NCBI GenBank assembly: GCA_030533445.1
Contig: CM060075.1
Span: 33,991,196 to 34,055,195 of the forward strand
Length of the DNA stretch: 64,000 nt
From: Cyprinodon diabolis
Lineage: Eukaryota; Chordata; Actinopteri; Cyprinodontiformes; Cyprinodontidae
Direction: 5' to 3'
Shown: piece by piece, positions 1 through 11,576 of the stretch
Numbering within the stretch: position 1 is the stretch's first letter
How the letters are laid out: each line of letters starts with the position of its first letter
The notes under the pieces: model-generated
Told to the model about the DNA's origin: nothing
What the model saw: the letters and a program-made list of their open reading frames with translations, nothing else
Databases searched by the model: none
Made by a program: the position numbers and the translations under genes

Positions 1-614
1 TCTGGGTTTGGCGGTTGCCAGGAGAACGGTACTTGTCTGACTGCATTGTGCCAAGTGTAAAGTTTGGTGGAGGGGGGATTATGGTGTGGGGTTGTTTTTC
101 AGGAGCTGGGCTTGGCCCTTAGTTCCAGTGAAAGGAACTCTGAATGCTTCAGCATACCAAGACATTTTGGACAATTCCATGCTCCCAACTTTGTGGGAAC
201 AGTTTGGAGCTGGCCCCTTCCTCTTCCAACATGACTGTGCACCAGTGCACAAAGCAAGGTCCATAAAGACATGGATGACAGAGTCTGGTGTGGATGAACT
301 TGACTGGCCTGCACAGAGTCCTGACCTCAACCCGATAGAACACCTTTGGGATGAATTAGAGCGGAGACTGAGAGCCAGGCCTTCTCGTCCAACATCAGTG
401 TGCGACCTCACAAATGCGCTTCTGGAAGAATGGTCAAAAATTCCCATAAACACACTCCTAAACCTTGTGGACAGCCTTCCCAGAAGAGTTGAAGCTGTTC
501 TAGCTGCAAAGGGTGGACCGACGTCATATTGAACCCTATGGATTAGGAACGGGATGTCACTTAAGCTCATATGTGAGTCAAGGCAGGTGAGCAAATACTT
601 TTGGCAATATAGTG
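1..614 (+). mobile_element. Tc1-family transposon, 5'-truncated by window
   Basis: This is the 3' part of a Tc1/mariner DNA transposon whose 5' portion lies outside the window. It includes the C-terminal transposase region and the right inverted-repeat end. The right end reads toward a terminal ATAGTG at 614, followed by a TA dinucleotide at 615-616, as expected for a Tc1 target site. The region after the stop (533-614) is the usual right inverted repeat. The left inverted repeat is not visible, so the full length cannot be given. Confidence 0.85.
3..532 (+). pseudogene. Tc1 transposase C-terminal part, frameshifted
   Basis: This encodes the catalytic-domain remainder of a DDE transposase, the enzyme that cuts and rejoins transposon ends. 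From position 3 the frame reads [10 protein letters not shown] then the Tc1 [15 protein letters not shown] box. It then meets a TAG at 118-120. Continuity is recovered in the next frame, which runs from about 119 to the stop at 530-532. The likely cause is loss of one C from a C run near 115-118. Downstream are the second catalytic Asp in FQHDCAPVHKA (about 227-259) and the third catalytic residue Glu in [14 protein letters not shown] (about 318-359). The open frame after the break has no ATG, only a GTG at 86. The first catalytic Asp lies off the window. This copy is not able to make a continuous transposase. Confidence 0.82.
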
Positions 615-616
615 TA

Positions 617-867
617 CCTTTAAATCAAGGTGTGTCCACTAATTAGCATAATGGGTGTCCACAATCTTGTAATTAGTTACTGGGTCTTTAGACAGGGCTA
701 CAGGTAATCACTGGGCTGTTTGGTAACATGGTGTGAATCACACTCAACATTAGTGGCACTTCTTGTAACCACAATTGCAAGTATTATATTATTTAAGTAT
801 TATTTAAAGGCAAATTAATGTCAAATCATGCCATGCATTGTTTTTCATTGAAATAAGCGGATTACGA
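617..867. other. AT-rich spacer between two Tc1 remnants
   Basis: No gene, RNA or clear repeat is seen. The stretch 617-720 has the feel of an old dispersed repeat ('gtgtccactaattagcataat' style text) but I cannot assign it. Confidence 0.4.
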
Positions 868-1300
868 CAAATTGTCCCAACTGTGAAACATGGAGGAGGT
901 TCTGTTATGTTCTGGGGCTGCTTTGCTTCAACATGCACAGGATGGAATCTCAAGGCTATCAAAAGATTCAAGTGAGAAATGTGCTGCGAGTATCCGAAAG
1001 CTTGGTATCAGTCACAGGTCATGGGTCTTGCAACAAATAAACGAACCAAAACACACAGCTCAAGCATCCAAGAATAGTATTTACAGCCCGAAGAAAATAC
1101 TGGACTATTCTGGAGTGGCCTTCTATGAGCCTTAACTTAAATTCTATAGAGCATATTTGGAGGGAGCTTAAACATACCATCTGGAAAAAGCATCGTTCAA
1201 ACCTAAGAAACCTGGAGCAGTTTCCTCATGAGGCTTAGGATGAAATAGCTCATGAAAAGTGCAGAAGTATTATTGGCAGTTACAGGAACATTTGATTGCA
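868..1300 (+). pseudogene. Tc1-like transposase fragment, heavily decayed
   Basis: This is a second, different Tc1-family transposase remnant. It opens with [19 protein letters not shown] (868-930), the conserved mid-catalytic block. The intervening block is scrambled. At about 1026-1060 the frame reads LQQINEPKHTA, where Tc1 enzymes usually have QQDNDPKHTA, so the second catalytic Asp has become Ile and the following Asp has become Glu. After a frame change at about 1110 comes WPSMSLNLNSIEHIWRELKH (1116-1177), which keeps the third catalytic Glu. In-frame stops follow (for example at 1238). No inverted repeat could be paired with it. It is inactive, and older than the neighbouring copy by its divergence. 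Confidence 0.75.
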
Positions 1301-1639
1301 GCGATTATGATTTTCAAAAGGTTGTCCAACAAATTATTAGGTTAAGTGTACCATCTTTGTCCAGGCCTGTTTCATAAGATTCTTTTTTAGAACATTCTGT
1401 TAAAGTATGATAAAAAAAAAGCAATATCTGACTTTCATTTGTTTATATTCATTGAATTTTTATTTACTATTACCTTTGTTAGATTCAAGTTATTCTAGAA
1501 TATTTGTTGGATTTTTCTTCATTAAACAAGAGGTACCAACATTTTTTTACGTGTGTATGTTTTTTTTTTATGTATGTCCACATCTATCCTCTTGAAATCC
1601 CAGTTGACCTTGGCAGAGGGCAGCTAGGCCCGGTCCTGC
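1301..1639. other. AT-rich sequence without recognised features
   Basis: T-rich and A-rich tracts only. Short open frames here are low complexity and not convincing as genes. Confidence 0.4.
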
Positions 1640-1910
1640 TGGACATACTGAATGCATGCTGGGTGATAGGGATTGCTAACATTCAACAATATGCAAGTGA
1701 ATATTTTCTTGCTACATGTTTATCTAGGTGTAGCGAATTCTGTTAAGTCAATGACTTGATGCAATCAGCTGGGTTTCCTTAAACCTCTACCAATTTGTCA
1801 GCATGATTTGTTGGAATTTCTCTGCAAAGAGCCTTTAGATGACATGTGCTGTTAGTTTGTACTATATAAAAAAGAAGAAATTAAATTGAAACTGAAATTG
1901 AATTTACAGA
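1640..1910 (+). repeat. Dispersed teleost repeat, copy 1 (family also at 25595)
   Basis: This shares a diagnostic core (AATGACTTGATGCAATCAG, about 1749-1768) and a TATATAA...AATTGAATT tail with the segment at 25595-25890, so both are copies of one interspersed family. The tail style, a TATATAAAnAAA followed by AATTGAAT, is common in teleost repeats. No coding capacity is seen. The family class (non-autonomous DNA element or retroelement tail) is not decided by the sequence. Confidence 0.6.
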
Positions 1911-2296
1911 CTTTCCAGATGTGGAGGAGTGTATCTCATATATTCTTAAATTGGGGTACATTTGGTATAACTTGTTGCTTTTAAGATATTTTATCTTTCT
2001 TCATGTTGTCAAACTGGCTTTTCTGTGTTTTCCTGATTTCACAGGTCAAGAAGTAATTGGGCCCAGATCTGGCTAGAGAAATTAAATTCAGTTTTCCTGT
2101 AAAAATATGGTCAAACAGATCATGCTTAACTTCACAAGGGACTGAATTACCTCTTCACATAAACCAAGGTTGTTTTGATTAGTTCCTTTCTTTAAATATA
2201 AAAACAGCTATAGAAGAGTGTGTATTTACCTCTGCTATCTTTGTGTAATGTTAATTTATCCTTACTGATCTTAATCTTTTAAATCTGACAGAAAGT

Positions 2297-2297
<1 letters not shown>
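1911..2297. other. AT-rich unique sequence
   Basis: I see no gene or repeat structure in this stretch. Confidence 0.4.
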
Positions 2298-2327
<30 letters not shown>

Positions 2328-2330
2328 AAA
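2298..2330 (+). repeat. (AAAT)n microsatellite
   Basis: About eight uninterrupted tetranucleotide copies. Confidence 0.95.
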
Positions 2331-5300
2331 GCTGTTAGTTCTTTGAAATGCATCATAATCAACGTGCCTGTATCCTTTTAAAGGTATATAGACTCAAAGT
2401 TGAACATTACTGCTAAACATTAAAGTTAATGCTTAACCATGGGCCTATGTCTAATTTGTATGGAAATTCTTTTTATCAAACACAAGAGTAAGATGATGCA
2501 AGACAGAAATAAAAGCATAACTAATGCTTTTGAATTTTTCAAATGGATGTATCAAATCAAGCTTTCTCCTATGCTTCACGAACCTGATGAATAAGAGAGG
2601 TTTTTTAGTGGAAAAAGGAATAAATGTGGAAAAAATTGTCAAAATAACATAACAGATAGAACCAGGTCTGCAGAGACTGTATACCCTAATGGTGTCACCA
2701 AAGAACAAGAAAAACACAGAAAAAAAAGGCAAAAATTGGTAAAGACGGAGATATACATGGGATACTGCTATGTCGTTGTACCCTGGATATAAAGCAGACC
2801 GGCTTATGAAACAAAGGGAAAAAGATGAGATGGAGAAAATCAGGGTTTCAGAAAGTGAAAGTTTGTTCTGTAACAGATGCTCAAAAGACACACACACACA
2901 AACGCTACAGAATGTAATAAGTGTTGTGACACAACCACTGAAAGACGAAGACAGGGAAAGGGACAATCGTTATGTTGGCAATACTCACACGCACACATGC
3001 ACTGACACCGACACACGTCTCTAGTGCTAGCTTGACTTATGAAATCCTAACTGTGGCTCAACACCGCAATATTGTCTGAAAATGTCAAGGCTTAGATGGA
3101 AGCCCCGCTGGGACAAAATGTACTGTCAACACACACAGGGGCACAATCTGTTCTCGCAGAGACATATGGCTTTCATTTTTCACATTATATACTGAGAACA
3201 ATAGTTTTCCAGAAACCCTTGATGTGCAAGACAACAAAAAGGACAAACAAAAAAAAGTTCCTCCACAAATGCAAAAAATGCATAGATAAATGCTTTATGT
3301 AAGGAATTTTTTGAAACTTTCTGATTGAATTTAAAAAATGTTATTAGGTTTTTATTTCTATAACGCTTAAGTCTTTATTAGTGGTCAAGAAGAATCTGAA
3401 GTATAAATGTAAAAAAATATCAATGCCACAATATGCAGACATAAAGATTTATGGAAGGAATAAACATCCTCAGAAAAACAACCCTATAAATTAGAATACA
3501 CCTTCAGAATAAATATATAAAATATTATATCACTCAAACGTGGGAAGAGCAATTGTAGCTTGTAGAAAATGTGGACATTTGCATAAGAAAATTTTCCCCA
3601 TACCGTAGCAAAGTAGAAAGATGTATTTCCATAAAGTGAAACTTGGTCAGTGAAGTCCAATAAAAAGGCTGAAGATTTGATTGATCTTCATCAGTTGTCT
3701 CTATGTGTCATCATCAATAAATTCCTGCCTGAGCTTGTCACCAGAGCTTCTCAAGAGAGTCTTTCTATTTCATTTAACTGTCCAGCCAGACTGCCTGTAC
3801 ACGTCATATTATACCGGTCTCACACTTAACACAGTGCAAGCTTTTTTTGTTGTTGTGATTTGAGCATTGCAAGAAACTCAAATTATTAAAATCAATGAGT
3901 ACAATCACATCAGCCAAGATGCTGTATGGGTGCGTTATCAGAAGTCGTCAGATCAACGAAATGCTTTCACATGAGGGAATTTGACCGGACCCTACAGTGG
4001 CCTCCACATCAAACTCCTGCATACTACAGTACTGCAGATGGCAAACAGGAAGATTTGGGCATCAGACAGAAAAAAAGGTCCTTGTGAATTTCACAATAAA
4101 AGTAATCCACCGGCCTATGCCAACTTGAATAGTCAATACAAATGGATAAGACAAAAACTGAGTGGCCCTCGGATAATGAGAGGGGATATTCATGTGCACC
4201 TATGAGGTTTTGATTTCAACTCCTGGAAACGGTGCAAACCCATGTGAACCTTTCAGTTGAATGCTGTGTCTGCAGCTGGAGCCGCAGCAGGGACGGCCAG
4301 GTTGAAGGCTAAAATAGTCGATGAAAGCAGTTTAGAAACATTAGATAACTACGGATGTGATGCAAAACATTAATTTTTTAAAGCTCTTAAAGAAACCAGA
4401 TGTTAAAAATCTAACAATTAAAAACTGCTCTTTTGAGACTTGCGCATCATTGAAACATTGTTCCACTGCAGTTGCAATCTTGACTATTTTGGCTACAGAA
4501 TAGGAGCTTTTGGTCAGGTCTTTTTTAGACTGTTTTAGACCGAGTTTTCAGGCTTACTAGACTGACCTATACTCTGAGTCAGTATTGATGGCATGGCTAA
4601 GTCAGAGTCATGCTAAATGAAATCTGTCTGATTGTTTTTGAATGACACGTACCGGCACGGTCTGCTGGGCTAATTATAGAAGCTAATTTATATGTATCTT
4701 AGCTTATTTTAGGTGGTTATATACAAATCCAAGAGATGGTAAAGGAGTTAATGTGTATACCTATGAATCACAAATGAGACACACACAGTGTAATGTTAAA
4801 AAATAAAAATAATAAATTAACTTTAGTGTAATTTTCTTTGTTTTACAGTTTATGGCATAGTACATGCTTGCTTCTTCTTTACCAAAGTCTAACATTCTTT
4901 TCTGATGTCTTCAATTTGTCTTGAAGGCATAATTTCATGACAACTAAAAATATTTAAAGTCGATCTCTAACATCATTTTCATAGATGTTAGTTGGATATT
5001 TTATCTTTATGTTGTTTTCATGTTTCCATATAGTTGTTTACAAATATTTACTTCACTATTATCAATCATACTCCATGTGAACAAGCTTTTGTTGGAACAA
5101 CATGTTAAAAGGATTTCTATAAGTACTTATTCTTTGGCTACTGAGACTTACCTTCCAAAGGTATCATGCTAAATGCACACAACTTTTTTCAAAGAAATGC
5201 TCAAAACAAAAGCTAAATGCAATCGTTTTAAAACTTTTAAGGTGCAAATGTCAAGTTAGCCACGTGAGCTACAGAGCACAGGATAAATATACAATTTATT

Positions 5301-6331
5301 TGACATTTGGTACTTCCCAATGGTCTGTATATATTCCCCTGGAGAAAGAGTAAACTCTGATTTCGTCCTGTAAAGTATTCCTGTGCATAATGACTTTGCA
5401 CTCTTGTAATTAACCCGCGCTGCTCTAAAAAAAACAGTAAAATACACACCAACATAGTCTAAGAATCTCTGCAATTCGCTTCAGGTTATTTTCTTCTCTG
5501 TTATGCTTTCCAAGCATCAGTGAGTTGGCTTTAAGACGTTATAATCTGTCCCCGTATGCCCATAAAACCTCACGTTCCAGAGCAATTTCCTGTTCAGATT
5601 AAGTTCTAGCTGCTGACACAACACGCTGTAGCTTTCTAAGACAGAGCAAGCTGTATTCCTGAGACGTTTAAACCTTCACCTGGACACACTAAACTCTCTT
5701 CCACTGCCACTAACCATCCACATTTTAACCTCATTCATACAGAAGGAATCCTAATTCTCATTCTTCAGTTCTAAGACATCAGGTGAGAAGAACAAAGCTG
5801 CACATTGAATCCAATGGCAGTGATTACTGATCACTGAAACTCAGCAGGGGGAGTTTCAGGTAACAGACCTTACACGCAGTCAGCAAACAGGCAGCACACA
5901 AATCTTTAATTAGAGTTGCCTATATTTCTCTGCTGTGCTTCACAGTAATTAGACAGAAGTGGTCTGTCGCAAGATAAATGTTCCCATGTGGCCTGCTCAT
6001 TTTGACTTTTATCAAAACAACCCTCACAAACACACAATGAGGGGGGGGAACAGCAGCTGCTGTGTGGATCTAAAAGTGTAAAGACGTTTGAGCTGGATAG
6101 ACGGATGTGCACAAGTAGGCAATCTACACAAGATTGGATGTCAATTATGACATGATGTTTTATAAAAATAAAAAAACCCTCAAAGAAACCTGCATTTCCT
6201 GCAGAGGAGGGGACAGTACAGGGAGTTTACAGGCCCTTTTAGTAGGGAGGTGCGACACGCCGGGTGCATGACGCCAGACTCGTAAGATTTACCGCGGCGC
6301 TACCACAGCCGCCAGCCTCTAACCTGTACCT
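2331..6331. other. Long AT-rich intergenic stretch
   Basis: No recognisable gene, RNA or full repeat is found. It holds short (CA)n runs near 2889-2903 and 2985-3000 and a G run at 6042-6049. Open frames such as 2451-2966 on the minus strand are low complexity (Ser/Phe/Leu-rich) with no family resemblance. GC content rises from about 6240, with several CpGs at 6247-6312. Confidence 0.4.
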
Positions 6332-6345
6332 CACTTCCCATTCCA

Positions 6346-6402
6346 GCAGCAGCCACAGGACCGCGCCCTGTGCTGTGCTCTCTCTTTATAGATGGGGAGG
6401 TG
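6346..6402 (+). other. Possible short non-coding exon (speculative)
   Basis: A pyrimidine-rich tract ending in AG (about 6332-6346) and a GTGAGT donor-like hexamer directly after GGGGAG (about 6397-6408) bracket some 55 bases. They sit just downstream of a CpG-bearing patch (6247-6312). The reading frame does not connect to any recognised protein. Splice-like motifs of this length occur by chance, so this is only a candidate. Confidence 0.12.
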
Positions 6403-8260
6403 AGTGGAAAAGCTTCACTTCTCTCCCCTAATTGTGACTCTCATCTCATAAAGTCATGTGGTGTGGCAAGCACGACACTGCACACACAGAAAGGGAACTG
6501 GCACCGGAATTTTATAAGTCCTCAAATTGATGCAAGATGCATATTCCTACTTTGTGACAACGTGGATCACTGTTGTTCATTAAGAAGAAGCATATTAGTT
6601 TAGCCCAGGGTTAAAGCACAAAGGATATTAACTTTGGTTCCTTTTCAGTGGGGTCCTAATCCCCTACCTTCACCTCTTCTTCTCTGTTTCATACTTTTCC
6701 CTCCTCCTGTGACCTCTCCATCTGCCAAATTCACTTCACTCGACCTCTGCCCTGTTAGGTTTGCGAAACCAACAGCAGGGGCCTTGGTGTCAAACACCGT
6801 CTGTGAAAACACGGCTGTTCAGATAAGGTAAGGCCAGCACAGGGCCAACACCATAGACAGGATTCAGATGTAGCAAACCGCACCAAAAGTCCAACAGGGT
6901 GCTAATGTGGACGGATAAAATGAGATAAGCCCAGTCAAGTGGTAGCACTGTGGCTCAACTGATTTAATGTTGGGAAAACACTGAAGAGAGATAAGAGGGA
7001 GTACCACACATTACCACTGTGCTTATGCCCTAGTCAAGGATAACAAGAGGCTGCTGGTCAGAAGATAAGACAAATCTGGTTGTTGGGCTAACATGCTAGA
7101 ATTAATTTAAGTACGGCTGCATGGGCAACTCTGTAAAAGGCCATATAATAAGGAATTGTTTCACATCTTCATGTAACAGGTTTAAGCTTAATACTGACAA
7201 AGTAACCAGTAGAACTATACGAGCCAGGCTTAATATTATGAAACCTAAAGGTATATTGGGTTTAAACCCAAGTATATCTCCATCATGCTATCTCTTATGA
7301 TTTTTGGCATAGTAGGCAGAAAGTTAACATCTTTCTCACCTCAAAGTTTAGGTTAGAATCAGAAAAAAATTATATACAAAGACTCTCTTGTTGGATGTTC
7401 CTTGTCTGCAAGGGATAAGTACTGTATCTATCAAAGCTGATTCCATGAAGGAATCGCCAAAGGTGTTAAGTAGAGGAGATTTGATGCTGTTTGGCTGTTT
7501 CTATTCTGAAAATCCTTGTTGGAAAGTTTGGTATTTTTGACTCTTTGAAACATCAAGATAGTTTAAACAAGAATCTAATAGCATCTGACAGACAAATGAG
7601 TATAAAACATAAGTGGGGTTTTTAGGAGGATAATAAATCCAAAACATATGGCAGAATAATAAGGACCTCAATCCTATAGAAGCCTGTGGAGTGGGAGTGA
7701 GAGACAATTTAGGAGGCTGGACAATGTAGAGGGATTGTGCAAAAGGAGATCTCCCCTTGTATGCTACAAACTTATTAAACACAGGGTAAGTGCGGTTCTG
7801 TTGAACAAAGGGTTTTCTACAAAACATTAACAGCAGGGGTGCCAATAATTAAGGTTTCCATGAATAAAAAAAATGTGAAGGTGATTTTTTTTCTTCTTCA
7901 CCCAGTTAAATAAATGGTCTTGAGTTGTAGTGAGTTTGAGAAAACCTTGCAAAGACTGAATTCATTCAAAAGGCTTTTGATATATCTTTGTCTAGAGAGG
8001 GTCAGTATAGTTAGAGCATTTCTATATTCATAAATGTTTTTTTTACCAGTTTTTTTAAGCAACTACTGCCATTTCAAAATCCAAAGCAGGGGTAACCAGT
8101 AAAAAAATCAGCGGGGTTCGATTAAAGAAAATCAGCAAACAGTAAAAGTCCAGAGACATTTTAATTATAATCTGTTACTGTCTACAGAATTTAACGGTGA
8201 AATAAAATTAGGTGTTTATGTATCCATATTAAAATATATACATGGATACATAAACACATA
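6403..8260. other. AT-rich intergenic stretch before Tc1 insertion
   Basis: No gene or defined repeat is visible. A minus-strand open frame at 7501-7845 has no recognisable domain. Confidence 0.4.
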
Positions 8261-8262
8261 TA

Positions 8263-8469
8263 CAGTGGGGCAAAAAAGTATTTAGTCAGCCACCAATAGT
8301 GCAATTTCTCCCACTCAAAAAGATGAGAGAGGCTTGTAATTTTCATCATAGATATACCTCAACTATGAGAGACAAAATGAGAAAAAAAAATCCAGAAAAT
8401 CACATTGTCTGATTTTTAAAGAATTTATTTGCAAAATATGGTGGAAAATAAGTATTTGGTCAGTTACAA
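8263..8469 (+). repeat. Left terminal inverted repeat of Tc1 element
   Basis: It pairs with 9661-9868 on the opposite strand and contains two direct-repeat transposase-binding-like motifs near its outer and inner ends. Confidence 0.93.
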
Positions 8470-8577
8470 ACAAGCAAGATTTCTGGCTCTCACAGACCTG
8501 TAACTTCTTCTGTAAGAGGCTCCTCTGTCCTCCACTCGTTACCTTCATTAATGGCACCTGTTTGAACCCGTTATCAG

Positions 8578-8585
8578 TATAAAAG
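8578..8585 (+). promoter_or_regulatory. TATA box of the Tc1 transposase gene
   Basis: TATAAAAG lies about 44 bp upstream of the transposase ATG, inside the element between the left inverted repeat and the gene. The position is appropriate for a short-leader promoter. This is an inference from sequence only. Confidence 0.5.
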
Positions 8586-8628
8586 ACACCTGTCCACAAC
8601 CTCAAACAGTCACACTCTAAACTCCACC

Positions 8629-9651
8629 ATGGCCAAAACTAGAGAGCTGTCAAAGGACACCCAAAACAAAATTATAGACCTGCACCAGGCTGGGAAGTCT
8701 GAATCTGCAATAGGTAAACAGCTTGGTGTGAAGAAATCAACTGTGGGATCAATTATTAGAAAATGGAAAACATACAAGACCACTGATAATCTTCCTCGAT
8801 CTGGGGCTCCACGCAAGATCTCACCCCGTGGGGTCAAAATGATCACAAGAACGGTGAGTAAAAATCCCAGAACCACACGGGGGGACCTAGTGAATGACCT
8901 GCAGAGAGCTGGGACCAAAGTAACAAAGGCTACCATCAGTAACACACTACGCCGCCAGGGACTCAAATCCTGTAGTGCCAGACGTGTCCCCCTGCTTAAG
9001 CCAGTACATGTCAAGGCCCGTCTCAAGTTTGCTAGAGAGCATTTGGATGATCCAGACGATGACTGGGAGAATATCATATGGTCAGATGAAACCACAATAG
9101 AACTTTTTGGTAAAAACTCTACTTGTCGTGTTTGGAGGAGAGAGAATGCTGAGTTGCATCCAAAGAACACCATACCTACAGTGAAGCATGGGGGTGGAAA
9201 CATCATGCTTTGGGGCTGTTTTTCTGCTAAGGGACCAGGACGACTGATCCGTGTGAAGGAAAGAACGAATGGGGCCATGTATCTTCAATTTTTTAGTGAA
9301 AACCTCCTTCCATCAGCAAGGGCATTGAAGATGAAACGTGGCTGGGTCTTTCAGCATGACAATGATTCCAAACACACCGCCCGGGTAACGAAGGAGTGGC
9401 TTCGTAAGAAGCATTTCAAGGTCCTGGAATGGCCTAGCCAGTCTCCAGATCTCAACCCCATAGAAAATCTTTGGAGGGAGTTGAAAGTCCGTGTTGCCCA
9501 GCGACAGCCCCTGAACATCACTGCTCTAGAGGAGATCTGCATGGAGGAATGGGCCAAAATACCAGCAACAGTGTGTGAAAACCTTGTGAAGACTTACAGA
9601 AAACATTTGATCTCTGTCATTGCCAACAAAGGGTATAAAACAAAGTATTGA
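8629..9651 (+). CDS. Tc1 transposase (DD34E), intact
   Basis: A 340-aa cut-and-paste transposase. The ATG at 8629 sits in a strong CCACCATGG context and gives the usual family length. Residues 1-110 form the paired-like DNA-binding region: a first helix-turn-helix around [21 protein letters not shown] (26-46), a linker GAPRK (59-63) at the AT-hook position, and a second helix-turn-helix around 85-110. The catalytic triad is complete: D153 in WSDET, D244 in FQHDND, and E279 in DLNPIEN, with the 34-residue D-to-E spacing of Tc1 enzymes. The glycine-rich box [14 protein letters not shown] is at 187-199. One deviation is DSKHTA at 246-251 where DPKHTA is usual, next to the active site. There is no frameshift or premature stop. 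Sequence alone cannot show that the enzyme is active. Confidence 0.93.
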   Translation: MAKTRELSKDTQNKIIDLHQAGKSESAIGKQLGVKKSTVGSIIRKWKTYKTTDNLPRSGAPRKISPRGVKMITRTVSKNPRTTRGDLVNDLQRAGTKVTKATISNTLRRQGLKSCSARRVPLLKPVHVKARLKFAREHLDDPDDDWENIIWSDETTIELFGKNSTCRVWRRENAELHPKNTIPTVKHGGGNIMLWGCFSAKGPGRLIRVKERTNGAMYLQFFSENLLPSARALKMKRGWVFQHDNDSKHTARVTKEWLRKKHFKVLEWPSQSPDLNPIENLWRELKVRVAQRQPLNITALEEICMEEWAKIPATVCENLVKTYRKHLISVIANKGYKTKY

Positions 9652-9660
9652 GATGAACTT

Positions 9661-9868
9661 TTGTTATTGACCAAATACTTATTTTCCACCATATTTTGCA
9701 AATAAATTCTTTAAAAATCAGACAATGTGATTTTCTGGATTTTTTTTTTCTCATTTTGTCTCTCATAGTTGAGGTATATCTATGATGAAAATTACCGGCC
9801 TCTCTCATCTTTTTAAGTGGGAGAACTTGCACTATTGGTGGCTGACTAAATACTTTTTTGCCCCACTG
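9661..9868 (-). repeat. Right terminal inverted repeat of Tc1 element
   Basis: It is the inverse of 8263-8469. Differences from the left arm are scattered single bases near 9798-9830 and an A/T-run length change near 9740-9750. Confidence 0.93.
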
Positions 9869-9870
9869 TA

Positions 9871-10775
9871 TGTAAAAATATATAGAACATTTTTCCATTT
9901 TAAAAGTGTTTTTTTAAGTAGAGAACAACAATCGTTCAGTTTGGTTAATTGACAATTTCCTGATTCACATATTTTATGAAACACCTTAACTGACTGTTTT
10001 TTTTCTTTCTTTTTTATGGCTTAATGAGAGAAGTGGGCTTTAGGCTGCCCTGCGAGGCGTTAAACTTGCGTGAATGGTGGACAATCCTGATTCGCAGCAG
10101 TAGGTTGAGCCAAACATACTCAAAATGTGCAGGGTCATCTTTGAGCACACCATTTCACTTTTCTGTCACCAGTTCACCACAGTTCTTCCAGCAGTCCACA
10201 CTTTCTTTCACATTTTCTCATCGTCTTCTTCTTCTTTCTGGGTTGCCACCATTTTGCCTGCAGCAGCAGCCCTGACTGACACAGCCTATTGTCTAATTTG
10301 TTTCACGTGTAGCCTGGTCACAGGCGCTCCGGGCTTACCGCACAAACAGGAATAGCGTCGCAAGTGAAATTAGACACTGCCGTCGGACAAAATGCGGTAA
10401 TTTATGAATGTTTTTCAATCAGGTTGGGTCCGGATTAGCCAGCAGGTAGGTCCAGGTGACCTCTGATCTAAAACACACATAAGAGTAAAACAACATTGTA
10501 ATTCATGTGTAGTACTTAGAGACAATGCATCCAACCATCTATTGATTGAACCATCCTACCTACTTTACTTATGAAGATTCCTACTCAGTCACGGTTCTTG
10601 TATGGTTATCTATCTAGAAGGGTTTTTCCTTCTGCCACACCCAACAAATTAAGACTATAATTTGTTAAGTCAGAATCTGGAGTGGGGAGGGAAATACAAT
10701 ACACATATAAACACACCAGGACATATGAATAAAATCCCAAATATATCTAATGCATTACATAATTTTGTATTTCAG
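9871..10775. other. Intergenic sequence without recognised features
   Basis: Short T-rich tracts occur at 9908-9914 and 9998-10014. A cysteine/serine-rich open frame at 10024-10275 shows no domain. Confidence 0.4.
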
Positions 10776-10860
10776 CTTTATTTAGCCAGGAAAAATATCA
10801 TTGGAATTAAAATTGCTTTCACAAGAGCATCCTGGTCAAGACAGGGAGCAGCATTGTTTA
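10776..10860 (+). repeat. Teleost retroelement-tail fragment
   Basis: The text TTTATTTAGCCAGGAAAAA followed by a '...caagagcatcctggtcaagacaggg' phrase is a familiar teleost interspersed-repeat segment, usually seen near LINE 3' regions. It lies shortly upstream of a LINE reverse-transcriptase remnant, but the two may be independent. Confidence 0.5.
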
Positions 10861-11254
10861 AAAAATCAATCATAAAGACTTTAAAATGCACACAATAACA
10901 AAATTCAAGCCTAAAAAAGAATTAAAAACATCAAATTATCAGATTGGATAGCCTCTTTGAGCAACTCCAAAGGGGTTTATTTGAATTCCAATGAAAAAGG
11001 CTATAGCAAGTTGCCACTAAAGATATGTAAGATAAAATATCTATCTGTTCAAAGGTTATACTGAACTGGGAGTCCAAATTTCTATCCAAATATCCCTCAT
11101 ACCGTTTTTTTATGTTCAATAAAAAAAGTCTTTCATATTTAAATGTTCTGCTCTTTAAGAAAAAAACATCTCAGACTGTCTTTGGACGGAATTCTTTGAT
11201 ATAGAACTCATTAGTCTGTCATTTTATGTGTATGGAATTAAATTTGCCTATAAT
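10861..11254. other. AT-rich sequence between LINE-like pieces
   Basis: No gene is seen. It may be decayed LINE sequence, but I cannot align it by eye. Confidence 0.35.
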
Positions 11255-11475
11255 GATAATGTAAAAGACCTTGGTGTTACTCAAATCCTATATTGAACCG
11301 GTCTCTAAAAACTCCTTTCATCTCAGTAATATTGAAAAATTAGAAACATCTTCAAGCCTGGACTTTTGTAATTCTTCAGGAAGACCACAAGCTGTAGTTA
11401 AAAGCCTTCAGCTTATGTTTACTAATATAAAGTTTCTTGAAATTCTGATCAGTTTAAAAAAAATTAAAAAAGATG
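11255..11475 (+). pseudogene. LINE ORF2 C-terminal fragment (L2/Rex-like)
   Basis: In overlapping frames this reads KDLGVT (about 11261-11279), then VSKNSFHLSNIEKLETSSSL, then LDFCNSS and VKSLQL (about 11300-11420). This order matches the region downstream of the reverse-transcriptase domain of L2/Rex-group non-LTR retrotransposons, where a 'KDLGV...SRLDYCNSLL...SLQLIQNAA' series is typical. A frame change is needed between KDLGVT and the rest, and the fragment ends at an A-rich tract. It is a dead fragment, and the clade assignment is approximate. Confidence 0.6.
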
Positions 11476-11576
11476 TATAAATAAATGTAAAAAAAGAAGA
11501 AAACGGCAGTAGTTAAATCATATTTTTTATTGATTTGTTTGAGATGTGCAATTTTGAGACAGCTGATTATATATAC
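11476..11576. other. A-rich junction before a Tc1 remnant
   Basis: A-rich and T-rich bases only. Confidence 0.4.

Larger units (their letters stand above)
8263..9868 (+). mobile_element. Complete Tc1-family transposon with IR/DR ends
   Basis: This 1606-bp element begins CAGTGGGGC and ends with the inverse GCCCCACTG. It is flanked by TA on both sides (8261-8262 and 9869-9870), the Tc1/mariner target duplication. The inverted repeats are about 207 bp (8263-8469 and 9661-9868). By eye they differ at only about four substitutions and one A-run indel before the inner edge, which suggests recent activity. Each repeat carries an outer and an inner copy of an AAGTATTTrGTCAG motif (left: about 8275-8290 and 8448-8464). 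This is the IR/DR arrangement in which transposase binds two sites per end. One transposase gene lies between the repeats. Confidence 0.95.

Noticed and set aside
2451..2966. 171-aa minus-strand open frame
   Set aside because: Ser/Phe/Leu-rich low-complexity translation of AT-rich DNA with (CA)n content; no domain.
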